This document shows, in pieces, positions 1 to 8,183 of a DNA stretch of 64,000 nucleotides. Source of the stretch: Paenibacillus sp. JDR-2 (GTDB taxonomy: Bacteria > Bacillota > Bacilli > Paenibacillales > Paenibacillaceae); the NCBI RefSeq assembly GCF_000023585.1, contig NC_012914.1, forward strand, positions 1,870,501 through 1,934,500, in the 5' to 3' direction. Every line of letters begins with the position of its first letter. Position 1 is the stretch's first letter. The notes beneath the pieces were generated by a model that did not search any database, was not told the DNA's origin, and worked only from the letters and a program-made list of their open reading frames with translations. Made by a program: the position numbers and the translations under genes.

Positions 1-306
1 TCCCCGGACTTCAACCGCAATCCACAGGTATTCAATCTCTGGGTGGAACGTCTGGCAAATGTGGACGGAGATACTGCGCTGGCCAACTTGAACCGGCACA
101 TCGATACAAGCAATTTCTTTCCGGACATTGCAGACATCGTGAAAAAGCAAGGACCCGATCTTCCAGCTATATCGAAGCAGCAGGCTGAAGAGCAAATGAT
201 CCTGTTGCAAGGCTGGTCATCCAGCAACAAACCTCCGCCTGAGGGATATTGGGAGAGTGTTCGGAAGAAGATTGGAGGCAGCCGCAATGATGCAACAGAA
301 GAATGA
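1..306 (+). CDS. Phage helicase loader/inhibitor (G39P-like), 5' partial
   Basis: The frame is open from the first base, so the gene starts upstream. The visible 101 residues begin with a segment (FNLWVERLANVDGDTALANL) like the N-terminal domain of the SPP1 G39P family, which loads the replicative helicase at the phage origin. The next gene is DnaB-type helicase, overlapping by 20 bp, which fits a loader-helicase pair. A GTG at 43 would give a shorter protein but cuts into the conserved domain. The C-terminal half is polar and unstructured-looking, as in G39P, which binds helicase through its C-terminus. Confidence 0.7.
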   Translation, partial: SPDFNRNPQVFNLWVERLANVDGDTALANLNRHIDTSNFFPDIADIVKKQGPDLPAISKQQAEEQMILLQGWSSSNKPPPEGYWESVRKKIGGSRNDATEE

Positions 307-1642
307 TGTCCTAGGCATCCTGGGCATCGAGGAGCCCCGGGATATAGAAGCAGAGCAGGCTGTAATTGGAGCGATCATCTTAAACCCGGATGCACTTGAG
401 CAAGCGAAGGAGCGTCTGGGAGTCGGTGAGTGGCACGACCAAAGCCATGCTAGGATTTATCGAGGCATGATGAAGCTGTATGACGATGGTACGCCGGTAG
501 ACATCAGGACATTGACAGCGTACCTGCAGGACTCTGATGAATTAAGTCAAATCGGCGGTGTGTCGTACCTCTCTCGTTTAGTCTCAGCCGTCCCAACGGC
601 CGCTAACACGGAGTATTACATCAAGCGAGTCAAAGATATGTACCTGCGTCGAGAAGCCATATACGGCTCTCTGGACCTTCTGAAGCAAGCTGCTGAGGCG
701 ACTGACTTAAAAGGGTTCACGGCAATGGCCGAAGCGATTGGAACGAAGCTCACCGATGAAGCAACTCCGGCAAGAGAGTTCGTAACGATGAAGTCCGCCC
801 TGATGGAAGTCTGGGAGGATGCGGAGAAAAATTACGCAAACCGCGAGAACAACCGGGGTATCACCGGACTGTCGTCAGGGTTTGAGGACCTGGATAAGAT
901 GACAGCTGGCTTTCAAAAGTCCGACCTGATTATCATCGCTGCCCGGCCGTCAGTCGGTAAAACGGCTTTTGCTCTCAACATTGCCCAGAACATCGGCGTC
1001 CGCCTGAAAGAGACCGTTGCAATTTTCAGTCTTGAGATGAGTGCGAAGCAATTGGTTCAGAGGATGATCTCTTCTGAAGGCAACATCGAAGGCGAGAAGC
1101 TGAAGACAGGTTACTTCGAAGGCGACGATTGGGAGAAGATGAGTTTCGCGGTTGCTGAATTAGCAAAAGCAAATATCTTTATCGATGACACCCCGGGCAT
1201 TACTGTTCGAGAGATCAGGGCGAAATGCCGAAAGCTTAAAAAGGAAAAAGGGCTTGGACTTATCCTGATCGATTATTTGCAACTCATTCAAGGCCGCGGC
1301 GGAGACAATCGGCAGCAAGAGGTCTCGGATATCTCCCGAACGCTTAAAGAGATCGCCCGGGAGCTGGAAGTACCAGTCATCGCATTATCCCAGTTGAGCC
1401 GGAAGGTTGAGGAACGTAAAGATAAACGTCCGATGATGTCGGACCTCCGGGAATCCGGATCTATAGAGCAAGACGCTGATATCGTTGGATTCTTGTACAG
1501 GGATGATTACTACGATAAGGAATCCGAGAAGAAGAACATCATTGAGATTATTCTTGCAAAGCAGCGGAATGGTCCGGTCGGCACGGTAGAACTCGCAATG
1601 TTGAAGAAATATGGTAAGCTGTTGAATTTGGAACGAGCATAG
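287..1642 (+). CDS. dnaB: Replicative DNA helicase, DnaB family
   Basis: 451 residues, the usual DnaB length. The N-terminal DnaB_N domain (IEAEQAVIGAIILNPDAL) covers about residues 10-115. The RecA-like ATPase follows, with Walker A ARPSVGKTA near residue 219, Walker B LILIDYLQLI, and the late DLRESGSIEQDAD motif. It should unwind DNA 5'-3' at the phage fork, loaded by the preceding protein. ATG at 287 is chosen over GTG at 257 because GGAGG lies 8 nt upstream of it. No intein is present. Confidence 0.93.
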   Translation: MMQQKNDVLGILGIEEPRDIEAEQAVIGAIILNPDALEQAKERLGVGEWHDQSHARIYRGMMKLYDDGTPVDIRTLTAYLQDSDELSQIGGVSYLSRLVSAVPTAANTEYYIKRVKDMYLRREAIYGSLDLLKQAAEATDLKGFTAMAEAIGTKLTDEATPAREFVTMKSALMEVWEDAEKNYANRENNRGITGLSSGFEDLDKMTAGFQKSDLIIIAARPSVGKTAFALNIAQNIGVRLKETVAIFSLEMSAKQLVQRMISSEGNIEGEKLKTGYFEGDDWEKMSFAVAELAKANIFIDDTPGITVREIRAKCRKLKKEKGLGLILIDYLQLIQGRGGDNRQQEVSDISRTLKEIARELEVPVIALSQLSRKVEERKDKRPMMSDLRESGSIEQDADIVGFLYRDDYYDKESEKKNIIEIILAKQRNGPVGTVELAMLKKYGKLLNLERA

Positions 1643-1655
1643 GAGGCTGAATGGT

Positions 1656-1907
1656 ATGAAAAAGTCTTTTCACATTCGACTCGCTGAACTTACCAAGAAA
1701 CGCAACTCATCCATACCACTGACCGACGAAGAGCTTGACGAAATTCGGATCTGCGAGCACCAAAACGAAACATACATCAACTCATGCATGGATCTGCTCA
1801 CGCTGATAGACGCTGCATTAATCGTCGGCGATAAAGAGTGGGTGGAATCACTGCTTGGAAAGCTCAGGCAGCTTCAAGACGATCCTCACCAAACGAAGGT
1901 GAAGTAA
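1656..1907 (+). CDS. Small phage protein, DUF7667-like
   Basis: 83 residues, acidic and helical, starting 13 bp after DnaB with AGGAGG-like RBS. It resembles small proteins common in early regions of Paenibacillus phages (pattern HRLAE-LT--R..LT-EE), but I assign the family only loosely. No catalytic motif is visible. Its place between helicase and a LexA-like regulator suggests an accessory role in replication or early regulation. Confidence 0.6.
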   Translation: MKKSFHIRLAELTKKRNSSIPLTDEELDEIRICEHQNETYINSCMDLLTLIDAALIVGDKEWVESLLGKLRQLQDDPHQTKVK

Positions 1908-2135
1908 ATGGGGAAACGAAAGCCAATCCAAAAGTCGCAGCCTATGACGTCGAATCCGGATCCTTATTTTCAGGACACTCCATGGGAGATTGTACTTGAC
2001 GATAAGGGGCGAGTGCTCGGGGAGATATTCACGCTGCCGGCTAGAATGACCAGGAGGGAATATGGGGAAAGAGATCAAGGCTCTAAGCAAGCGTCAAAAA
2101 GATGCGCTGGAGTTCATCCAAGAGTATCAAGCTAA
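1908..2135 (+). CDS. Hypothetical small phage protein
   Basis: 75 residues starting directly after the previous stop codon, with GAAGGTGA as possible RBS. The first ~45 residues (..YFQDTPWEIVLDDKGRVLGEIFTLPARM) look protein-like. The last ~25 residues are read out of frame through the start of the LexA-like gene, an unusually long 74-bp overlap. The true gene may have ended near 2060 before a frameshift. No function recognised. Confidence 0.45.
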   Translation: MGKRKPIQKSQPMTSNPDPYFQDTPWEIVLDDKGRVLGEIFTLPARMTRREYGERDQGSKQASKRCAGVHPRVSS

Positions 2136-2373
2136 GAATGGATATGCTCCAACAATTCGAGAGGTAGGAACGGGACTCGGTTTAAAATCCTCCTCAACGA
2201 TTCATGCAATAATGGCACGCCTGCAGCAGAAAGGCTATCTGGTTCGCGAAGGCAAGTCGCCGCGGGCGCTCCGGGCGGCAGAAGTACAGAGGCCGGACGT
2301 AGCGACAATGAAGCGGCATGACCAAATGCTTGTGGCGGTCTTCAGAGAATTGCGAGAGGCGGTGGGCGACTGA
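2062..2373 (+). CDS. LexA-type winged-helix DNA-binding protein without peptidase
   Basis: 103 residues. Residues 5-70 match the LexA N-terminal DNA-binding domain (LSKRQKDALEFIQEY, then YAPTIREVG and SSSTIHAIMARLQQKGYLVR). The S24 autoprotease half of LexA is absent, so it cannot be inactivated by RecA-stimulated self-cleavage. AGGAGGGAAT lies just upstream of the ATG. Its stop shares TGATG with the next start, implying translational coupling to the resolvase. It may bind SOS-box-like sequences; two such sites occur in this prophage. Confidence 0.85.
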   Translation: MGKEIKALSKRQKDALEFIQEYQAKNGYAPTIREVGTGLGLKSSSTIHAIMARLQQKGYLVREGKSPRALRAAEVQRPDVATMKRHDQMLVAVFRELREAVGD

Positions 2374-2945
2374 TGGTCCGATTTGTTGGAATCGACCCAG
2401 CGACAAAGACGGGTGTCGTCGCTCTAAACGAAAGAGGCGACGTGGTCCTTGAAGTTGAGCTGAAGGGCGCCGGAAAAGCGGAGAAGGGCGGCATTACGAT
2501 CGCGCAGCTCGTGGACCTCGAGAACCAGTTGTACCAGATCATTGAGCCCGGCGATGAGACAGTAATTGAGCAAGCGGCAGCAGGCACACAGAAGGGCATA
2601 ACAACCGGAATGGTCCACGGAGGATTGCGCTCAATCATTCACCGTAAAGGCTTGGTATACCACGAGATCAATCCTCTTCAGACGAAGAAGTATGTGGGCG
2701 TTACCGGCTGGAAAGGTGAGGCAGGCAGCAAGGTCCGGCTGAAGGATAAGGAAAAGAAAGAGGCCGTGGGAAAAGCGGTGCAGGAGTTGTTCGGATACCG
2801 GCATAAGAGCGATAACGTAGTTGATGCTTACATCATCGCCCGGGCAGCATGGAACCTTTATCTTCTTCGCGAATATAAGCCGCTGGTTGACACGCTGCCG
2901 TTCCAAGTTGAAGTCATTCAAGGAATACTCGATAAAGCAAAATAA
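2373..2945 (+). CDS. RuvC-like Holliday junction resolvase
   Basis: 190 residues with an RNase H-like fold: the first strand carries the metal-binding Asp (VGIDPATKTGVV), a Glu follows in TVIEQAAAG, and a late Asp in SDNVVDAYIIARA, the acidic pattern of RuvC-type resolvases. It should cut branched recombination or replication intermediates before packaging. Starts within the preceding stop (TGATG). No signal or membrane segment. Confidence 0.85.
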   Translation: MVRFVGIDPATKTGVVALNERGDVVLEVELKGAGKAEKGGITIAQLVDLENQLYQIIEPGDETVIEQAAAGTQKGITTGMVHGGLRSIIHRKGLVYHEINPLQTKKYVGVTGWKGEAGSKVRLKDKEKKEAVGKAVQELFGYRHKSDNVVDAYIIARAAWNLYLLREYKPLVDTLPFQVEVIQGILDKAK

Positions 2946-2987
2946 CCGCGCACACGCTCGGTGAAGGGCCTCATGCTGATATATAAC

Positions 2988-3001
2988 CGAACATATGTGC
3001 G
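2988..3001 (+). promoter_or_regulatory. SOS-box-like palindrome (copy 1)
   Basis: CGAACATATGTGCG differs at one position from the Gram-positive LexA/DinR consensus CGAAC-N4-GTTCG. It lies inside a 17-nt exact repeat (AACCGAACATATGTGCG) also found at 7702-7718, each time 17-30 bp before a small gene. The repeat could alternatively encode a conserved peptide (NRTYVRE) in both places. Confidence 0.45.
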
Positions 3002-3017
3002 TGAAAAGGTGGTGGAT

Positions 3018-3197
3018 ATGGCTATGAAGCAACTCAATTGGCGTTCAGCAACTAGAGAGCAACTCGTGAATATCGCAATCATTGATACCGGCGCTCCCCT
3101 TGAACACCGGATCGCTGCTCAAGCCGAGTTGAAAAGAAGGGCTCGCATTCGGCATGCAAGACTGAATCAGAAGATCAAGGCGGTGCTGCCACGATGA
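3018..3197 (+). CDS. Small basic phage protein
   Basis: 59 residues, rich in Arg and Lys at the C-terminus. ATG 3018 is preceded by GGTGG. A longer form from GTG 2961 would include the NRTYVRE segment shared with 7700-7720, so the longer start cannot be excluded. The ATGA overlap with the next gene implies coupling. No recognised family. Confidence 0.6.
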   Translation: MAMKQLNWRSATREQLVNIAIIDTGAPLEHRIAAQAELKRRARIRHARLNQKIKAVLPR

Positions 3198-3370
3198 AGG
3201 ATCATTCTCCCCGTCAGAAGCACAAACCATTGCCACGTGAGAAGCGAGATAAAACGCCAGCCAACGGACCTGTGAGCAGCCGGCAGTGGACAGAAGAAGA
3301 ACAGCAGCGGGTCTCATCAGCTCCGGCGCCAAAAAGGAAGCAGCCGTTCGTTTGGAGGAAGAAGTCATGA
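3194..3370 (+). CDS. Small highly basic phage protein
   Basis: 58 residues, start overlapping the previous stop (ATGA). Very rich in Lys, Arg, Pro and Gln, probably disordered and nucleic-acid binding. No recognised domain. Supported by tight packing between two genes and lack of any alternative coding frame here. Confidence 0.5.
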   Translation: MKDHSPRQKHKPLPREKRDKTPANGPVSSRQWTEEEQQRVSSAPAPKRKQPFVWRKKS

Positions 3371-3401
3371 ACCCATTAATAAACATGAGGAGGAACTTTC
3401 A

Positions 3402-3632
3402 ATGAAAAACACATTAGGCGATCTGAACAATCATCTATTCGCGCAGTTGGAGCGCTTGTCTGACGAGGAGCTAACAGGCGAGAAACTGGTCGAGGAAATA
3501 TCCCGGGCCAAGGCAGTCTCAGGCATTGCATCGCAGATTATTTCAAATGGTTCACTTGTCTTAGAAGCAAGAAAGCTTGTGGAAAATAGTATGAGCGCGG
3601 ATTTTGCAGTCCCTAAAATGCTGGAGGGCTAA
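3402..3632 (+). CDS. Conserved small phage protein (precedes HNH gene)
   Basis: 76 residues, all helical, with AGGAGGAAC RBS. The pattern LGDLNNHLFAQLERL..EEL and A..IISN..LVL.A..V matches a small protein I recognise from many Firmicute phages, usually next to HNH nuclease or terminase genes. Function unknown; the following HNH gene 3 bp downstream is its usual partner. Confidence 0.75.
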   Translation: MKNTLGDLNNHLFAQLERLSDEELTGEKLVEEISRAKAVSGIASQIISNGSLVLEARKLVENSMSADFAVPKMLEG

Positions 3633-3635
3633 GTC

Positions 3636-4208
3636 GTGGTATTGCGATTCACTCCGGAACAGAAAGAATATATCCGATCCAATTACGAGGGTAAAAGCAA
3701 TACGGAGTTAACAGCCAGCTTTAACGAATTCTTCGGATTGGATATGGATGTTATTAAAATAAAAACATTCAAGAAAAACAACAGATTAAACAGTGGTTTG
3801 ACTGGTAGATTTGGTGTTGAACGTAAACCGACGGGGATCCAATACAAGAATGGTCATATGCCGCATAACTCGCATCCGGTTGGAACTGAAAAAGTTAACG
3901 GCCACGGGTATGTAGAAGTGAAAATTGCAGATCCGAAGTACTGGAAGCCGAAACATGTTCTTGTTTGGGAAGAACATCATCAGAAACAAGTGCCAGATGG
4001 TCATGTGGTTATATTCGGAGATGGCGACAACCGTAACTTTACTCCAGATAATTTATTACTTGTTACGAGAGGACAGCTCGTCATGATGAATACAAAAGGA
4101 CTTATTAAAAATGATGTCGATCTGACAAGAACAGGTATTATCTTGGCTGATATAGGACTTAAAATCAATCAACTTAAAAATAAACGTCGAGGTGGAGGAA
4201 AAGTATGA
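3636..4208 (+). CDS. HNH endonuclease
   Basis: 190 residues. The N-terminal ~60 residues look like a helix-turn-helix (FTPEQKEYIRSNYEGKSNTEL). An HNH core follows: HVLVWEEHH then VIFGDGDNRNFTPDNLLLV, with the typical NxxxDNL ending. Known relatives are free-standing homing-type or packaging-associated phage nucleases. GTG start right after the previous stop; its end overlaps the dUTPase start by ATGA. It is slightly more A/T-rich than neighbours, which fits a mobile nuclease gene. Confidence 0.85.
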   Translation: MVLRFTPEQKEYIRSNYEGKSNTELTASFNEFFGLDMDVIKIKTFKKNNRLNSGLTGRFGVERKPTGIQYKNGHMPHNSHPVGTEKVNGHGYVEVKIADPKYWKPKHVLVWEEHHQKQVPDGHVVIFGDGDNRNFTPDNLLLVTRGQLVMMNTKGLIKNDVDLTRTGIILADIGLKINQLKNKRRGGGKV

Positions 4209-4702
4209 GTGAAATCACTTTGGAGCAGTTGTATGAAATGCAGAAGGCACTAGACGCTCGGATCATCAAGGAGAAAGGCTTGGAGGGTCAGGATCTGCTG
4301 CCGGATACGGTGCTGGCACTACAGGTGGAACTTGGCGAGCTGGCAAACGAATGGCGCGGATTTAAGCATTGGAGCACTGATCGGGCGCCGAGGCGGGAAA
4401 AAATGCTTGTGGAATATGTAGATTGCGTCCATTTCTTCCTGTCGTATGCACTGCAAGAAGGCATCCCATTTGAGGAGTTGCAGGATACTGTAATAACTCT
4501 TGAAGGTGAAACGGCATCTGTATTCATCGACATCATTACAGCAGTAGGGTTGATGGAATTCGACTCGGGTAAGTTTTATGAAGCATGGTACGACTTTTCA
4601 GCTCTCGGAACATTGCGCCTCGACTTTACTTGGGAACAAATCGTTGACGCATACATGGCCAAAAACAAAACCAATCATGATCGCCAGGCGAACGGGTACT
4701 GA
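4205..4702 (+). CDS. Dimeric dUTPase (all-alpha, MazG-like)
   Basis: 165 residues. The metal-binding helices are visible: LQVELGELANEWRGFKHW (ExxE) and LVEYVDCVHFFLSYAL (ExxD), the signature of the dUTPase_2 family. It hydrolyses dUTP to dUMP and pyrophosphate, keeping uracil out of phage DNA and supplying dTMP precursor. Start overlaps the HNH stop. Two bases separate it from the next gene. Confidence 0.88.
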   Translation: MSEITLEQLYEMQKALDARIIKEKGLEGQDLLPDTVLALQVELGELANEWRGFKHWSTDRAPRREKMLVEYVDCVHFFLSYALQEGIPFEELQDTVITLEGETASVFIDIITAVGLMEFDSGKFYEAWYDFSALGTLRLDFTWEQIVDAYMAKNKTNHDRQANGY

Positions 4703-4704
4703 TC

Positions 4705-6381
4705 ATGAAGCAGCTCCTTCGAGAACTGATAGTCGATAACTTCGCCGGCGGCGGTGGGGCAAGCACAGGAATTGAACTGGCGATCGGGCGAAGCGTCGAT
4801 GTAGCGATTAATCATGATCCAGCAGCCATAGCGATGCACAAGGCAAACCATCCGGACACAGAGCATTATTGCGAGTCGGTATGGGATGTCGATCCGCGAC
4901 AGGTAGCCCGGGGGCAACAAGTGGCACTGTGCTGGCTCTCACCGGATTGCAAGCACTTCAGTAAGGCGAAAGGCGGAAAGCCAAAGGAGAAAGGTATCCG
5001 TGGTCTAGCGTGGGTAGCAGTTCGTTGGGCGGCAACGGTCCGGCCGCGGGTTATCATGCTGGAGAACGTTGAGGAATTCAAAACGTGGGGGCCGCTGCTT
5101 AAGGACGGCATGCCAGATCCGGATAAGAAGGGCAAGACATTCAAGGCATTCATAAATGCCCTGAAACGGCAAGGATATGAAGTTGATTATCGGGAGCTCC
5201 GGGCATGCGATTACGGAGCGCCGACAATTCGAAAGCGATTCTTTCTAGTTGCCCGGTGTGACGGCAAGCCGATTGTCTGGCCGAAGCCAACCCACGGGGA
5301 CCCGAACAGCATTGAGGTAAAAAAGGGGCTGCTAAAACCGTGGCGGACGGCCGGGGAAATTATTGATTGGTCGCTTGAGTGCATGAGCATCTTCGAACGG
5401 AAGAAGCCGCTGGCTGAGAACACCATGCGCCGGATCGCGCGGGGAATTCATAAGTTCGTACTTAACAACCCAAACCCATTTGTCATCAAGGTTAATCATC
5501 AAGGCGAAATGTTTAGAGGGCAACAAATTAGCGAACCTTTGCAAACGGTGACGGCAAAGAACGGATGGGGCATCGTCACTCCGTATATAGCTCGGATCGG
5601 GCAGACCGGATTCGGCGGAGATCGACTGTCATACGAGATGGATACTCCGCTAACGACGGTAACAACAAAGGCAGAGCACCTTCTAATCCAGCCCAAAATG
5701 GTAGCTGCATTCCTTGCTCAGTATCACAGCGAAACGGCCAGTCACGATGCCCGCGGGCAAGAGCTTGATCGTCCGATTCTGACCCTCGATACATCGAACC
5801 GATACGGCCTAGTTGCTGCTCACCTTGCTCGTCACTTTGGAGAATCGGTTGGCAGCTCGGCGGATGATCCAGTTGGCACTGTAACCGCCGGCGGTGGAGG
5901 AAAGACTTCGCTCGTAACAAGTCATCTGATCAAGATGAAGGGAACGAACATCGGACAGCCGATAACAGACCCGGTACAAACCATTACTGCCGGCGGGCTA
6001 CACTTTGGCGAGGTTCGCGCCTTCTTGATGAAATACTACGGCACCGGCGAAGGACAGGAAATCAGCGAGCCGCTGCACACTATACCGACAAAAGATCGTT
6101 TCGGACTCGTGACAGTACACGGCCAGGATTACGCGATCGTAGATATCGGCATGCGGATGCTGGAGCCTCACGAGTTGTTCGCGGCACAGGGGTTCCCGGA
6201 GGAATACATCATTTCCAAGGATGCAGACGGCAAGCAGTATCCGAAATCTGCACAGGTAGCCCGCTGCGGAAACTCGGTACCGCCGCCGTTCGCGGAGCAT
6301 CTGGTAAGGGCGAACCTGCCGGAGCTTTGCAAGGATGTACCGTATGGCGGAGAACATCAGCTCGAGCTGCAGTTGGTGTAA
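4705..6381 (+). CDS. C5-cytosine DNA methyltransferase with repeated target-recognition modules
   Basis: 558 residues. Motif I is FAGGGGASTG; the catalytic loop reads LSPDCKHFS near residue 80 (PDC rather than the usual PCQ); motif VI ENVEEF near 119; motif VIII RKRFFLV. The final motifs are FAAQGFPEEY and QVARCGNSVPP. Between about residues 276 and 470 a P-x-x-T-[VIL]-x module recurs six times at 32-41-residue spacing, each followed by GLV- or LIxP-like strands. It probably protects phage DNA from host restriction; no cognate nuclease is seen nearby. Confidence 0.9.
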   Translation: MKQLLRELIVDNFAGGGGASTGIELAIGRSVDVAINHDPAAIAMHKANHPDTEHYCESVWDVDPRQVARGQQVALCWLSPDCKHFSKAKGGKPKEKGIRGLAWVAVRWAATVRPRVIMLENVEEFKTWGPLLKDGMPDPDKKGKTFKAFINALKRQGYEVDYRELRACDYGAPTIRKRFFLVARCDGKPIVWPKPTHGDPNSIEVKKGLLKPWRTAGEIIDWSLECMSIFERKKPLAENTMRRIARGIHKFVLNNPNPFVIKVNHQGEMFRGQQISEPLQTVTAKNGWGIVTPYIARIGQTGFGGDRLSYEMDTPLTTVTTKAEHLLIQPKMVAAFLAQYHSETASHDARGQELDRPILTLDTSNRYGLVAAHLARHFGESVGSSADDPVGTVTAGGGGKTSLVTSHLIKMKGTNIGQPITDPVQTITAGGLHFGEVRAFLMKYYGTGEGQEISEPLHTIPTKDRFGLVTVHGQDYAIVDIGMRMLEPHELFAAQGFPEEYIISKDADGKQYPKSAQVARCGNSVPPPFAEHLVRANLPELCKDVPYGGEHQLELQLV

Positions 6382-6405
6382 CGAAATGAATTGGTGGTGT
6401 ATGCA

Positions 6406-6525
6406 ATGGAAGATGAATTTAAGCCATATGAATCGATCGAACAATGTGCTAACTGTTTCTTCCGTAAGTTTTGCGAGACATGCGATCTGCCGGATTGTTC
6501 GGGCGAAGACTACGTATCAGAATGA
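6406..6525 (+). CDS. Small CxxC-CxxC protein
   Basis: 39 residues, acidic, with Cys at 14, 17, 23, 26 and 31 (CANC...CETC....C), suggesting a small zinc-binding knuckle. GGTGG lies about 8 nt before the ATG. It sits between two DNA methyltransferase genes. Function unknown. Confidence 0.6.
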   Translation: MEDEFKPYESIEQCANCFFRKFCETCDLPDCSGEDYVSE

Positions 6526-6553
6526 ATACGGAAGGACATGAGGTGATAAAACG

Positions 6554-7630
6554 ATGATTCTGCACGGAGATTGCCGTACCGTAATGGCCAGCATGGAGCC
6601 TGAGCAGTTTCATACTTGCGTAACATCACCGCCCTATTGGGGGTTGCGGGATTACGGGATACCAGGTAGCGACTGGCCTGAGGTCACCTATACGCCAATG
6701 GCCGGGCTGCCGCAAGTTACGGTTCCGGCTTGGAACGGATGCCTCGGTCTGGAACCAACGCCGGAAATGTTCGTCGCTCACAGCGTCCTGGTATTCAGGG
6801 AAGTGTGGCGTCTGCTGCGGCCAGAAGGGACGCTTTGGATGAATTATGGTGATAGTTACGCTAAGTCCGGTTTGTCAGGAATGGGAGATCCCACGATAGG
6901 TGAGCGGAATTTAGGTGGAATGAAGGCTATTGCCAAATCTATTCCAATTGGTCTAAAACCTAAGGATCTAATAGGAATCCCTTGGCGAGTGGCTTTCGCT
7001 CTACAGGCAGATGGATGGTATCTGCGGATGGATAATATCTGGAACAAACCAAACTGCATGCCTGAGAGTGTAAAGGATCGTCCGACAAAGGCTCACGAAT
7101 ACATGTTTCTGCTTAGCAAGTCAGATCGCTATTACTATGACGCTGAGGCAATCAAAGAGCAGATGAACGATTCAAGCATAGCAAGGCTTTCGCAGGATGT
7201 TGAGAACCAGCAAGGGTCAGACAGAGCTAATGGCGGAAGCAAAAAAGGTATGAAGGCAGTTGGCAAGGCTTATAGCTTTGCTCGGAATGTGAATGAAGGC
7301 AAAGTACCAGGACAAGTAAAGCAACATCGGACTGATCGTGAAGATGTTGAATATTACGGAACGAGGAATAAACGGTCGGTTTGGACAGTGGCCACTGCTC
7401 AATTCACTGAAGCACATTTCGCCACGTTCCCCGAGAAACTAATCGAACCATGTATTCTGGCCGGGGCGCCGGTTGACGGGAAAGTGCTTGATCCGTTCGG
7501 AGGATCCGGAACAACGTTAAAGGTTGCGCTGGAGAATAACCGTGAATGCACTATCATCGAGCTCGGTGAGCAGTATGTCGAGATTGCAGAACGGCGGACG
7601 GCAACGCTGCAGCCGAAGTTATGCTTCTGA
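6554..7630 (+). CDS. DNA methyltransferase, class beta (N4-cytosine/N6-adenine)
   Basis: 358 residues. Catalytic motif IV TSPPYWGLRDYG is N-terminal and SAM-binding motif I LDPFGGSGTTL is C-terminal, the beta-class order. SPPY is more typical of N4-cytosine enzymes, though N6-adenine is possible. GDS and PWRVAFAL motifs fit phage methylases. The central part (about 200-290) is a variable target-recognition region. Stand-alone with no nuclease beside it, so likely an anti-restriction or regulatory methylase. Confidence 0.88.
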   Translation: MILHGDCRTVMASMEPEQFHTCVTSPPYWGLRDYGIPGSDWPEVTYTPMAGLPQVTVPAWNGCLGLEPTPEMFVAHSVLVFREVWRLLRPEGTLWMNYGDSYAKSGLSGMGDPTIGERNLGGMKAIAKSIPIGLKPKDLIGIPWRVAFALQADGWYLRMDNIWNKPNCMPESVKDRPTKAHEYMFLLSKSDRYYYDAEAIKEQMNDSSIARLSQDVENQQGSDRANGGSKKGMKAVGKAYSFARNVNEGKVPGQVKQHRTDREDVEYYGTRNKRSVWTVATAQFTEAHFATFPEKLIEPCILAGAPVDGKVLDPFGGSGTTLKVALENNRECTIIELGEQYVEIAERRTATLQPKLCF

Positions 7631-7653
7631 ATAATGAATTACCTAATAACAAC

Positions 7654-7740
7654 ATGCAGCGGCCGTCAAACTGGCGAGCTGACGGCAAACTGCTGTTTAT
7701 GAACCGAACATATGTGCGGGAAGGAGGGGCGAAATGGTAA
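7654..7740 (+). CDS. Possible 28-residue leader peptide
   Basis: A short frame ends at the TAA overlapping the next gene's start codons and contains NRTYVREGG, matching the peptide encoded at 2985-3005. No clear RBS. The identical wobble bases in both copies favour a DNA-level signal over a peptide, so this is a weak call. Confidence 0.25.
   Translation: MQRPSNWRADGKLLFMNRTYVREGGAKW
7705..7718 (+). promoter_or_regulatory. SOS-box-like palindrome (copy 2)
   Basis: Second CGAACATATGTGCG, in the same 17-nt exact repeat as 2985-3001, 16 bp before the start at 7734 and directly upstream of its AAGGAGG. The position suggests an operator for the downstream gene group. Confidence 0.45.
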
Positions 7741-8162
7741 AACTCACTACAAAGCAATGGGAGCTCGTTAAGGTGGTTCAAGCAAATCCGGGCATCAAAT
7801 TCAGACTCATGCTCGAATTAACTGGGTTCACTGGAAAACGGGTAAGTGCATTTTCGGACTTAGCTAAAACCTTGGTGGACCGCGACATCCTTAGACGGAC
7901 CGGTAACAAGAGGCATTATCAATTTTATATAGCAGAGGGGTTCGATCTCGATTCGGTTGTTACATCCGATCCTGCGCCAGGCATGAAGAAACCTGATGAG
8001 AATGATCCACTGATTCAAGAGGCGCTAGAGATAAGCCTTTCAGATGAGCAAATCACTTATCTGAAGAGCAACAATCATCTTCCGCGTAGGCAGTTGGCCG
8101 AAAAGCTTGGCATCAGCAAACTCGCGTTAAATCTTTTCTTGATCAAGTTAAACCAAAACTAA
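7734..8162 (+). CDS. Putative winged-helix phage protein
   Basis: 142 residues. The N-terminal half (LTTKQWELVKVV, MLELTGFTGKRV, LVDRDILRRTG, HYQFYIAEG) looks like a winged-helix domain. The C-terminal segment ITYLKSNNHLPRRQLAEKLGISKLAL looks like a second helix-turn-helix. AAGGAGGGG RBS. Probably a DNA-binding early regulator; no named family recognised. Confidence 0.6.
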   Translation: MVKLTTKQWELVKVVQANPGIKFRLMLELTGFTGKRVSAFSDLAKTLVDRDILRRTGNKRHYQFYIAEGFDLDSVVTSDPAPGMKKPDENDPLIQEALEISLSDEQITYLKSNNHLPRRQLAEKLGISKLALNLFLIKLNQN

Positions 8163-8183
8163 AATCCGAGAGGGGCAAATCTC

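Noticed and set aside
4700..6450. Several long antisense frames within the C5-methyltransferase gene
   Set aside because: They are shadows of a GC-rich coding frame, lack ribosome binding sites and show no recognisable domains.
6335..6541. 68-codon plus-strand frame after the C5-methyltransferase
   Set aside because: It overlaps the methyltransferase end by 47 bp and has no RBS; the 39-codon Cys-rich frame at 6406 has better signals.
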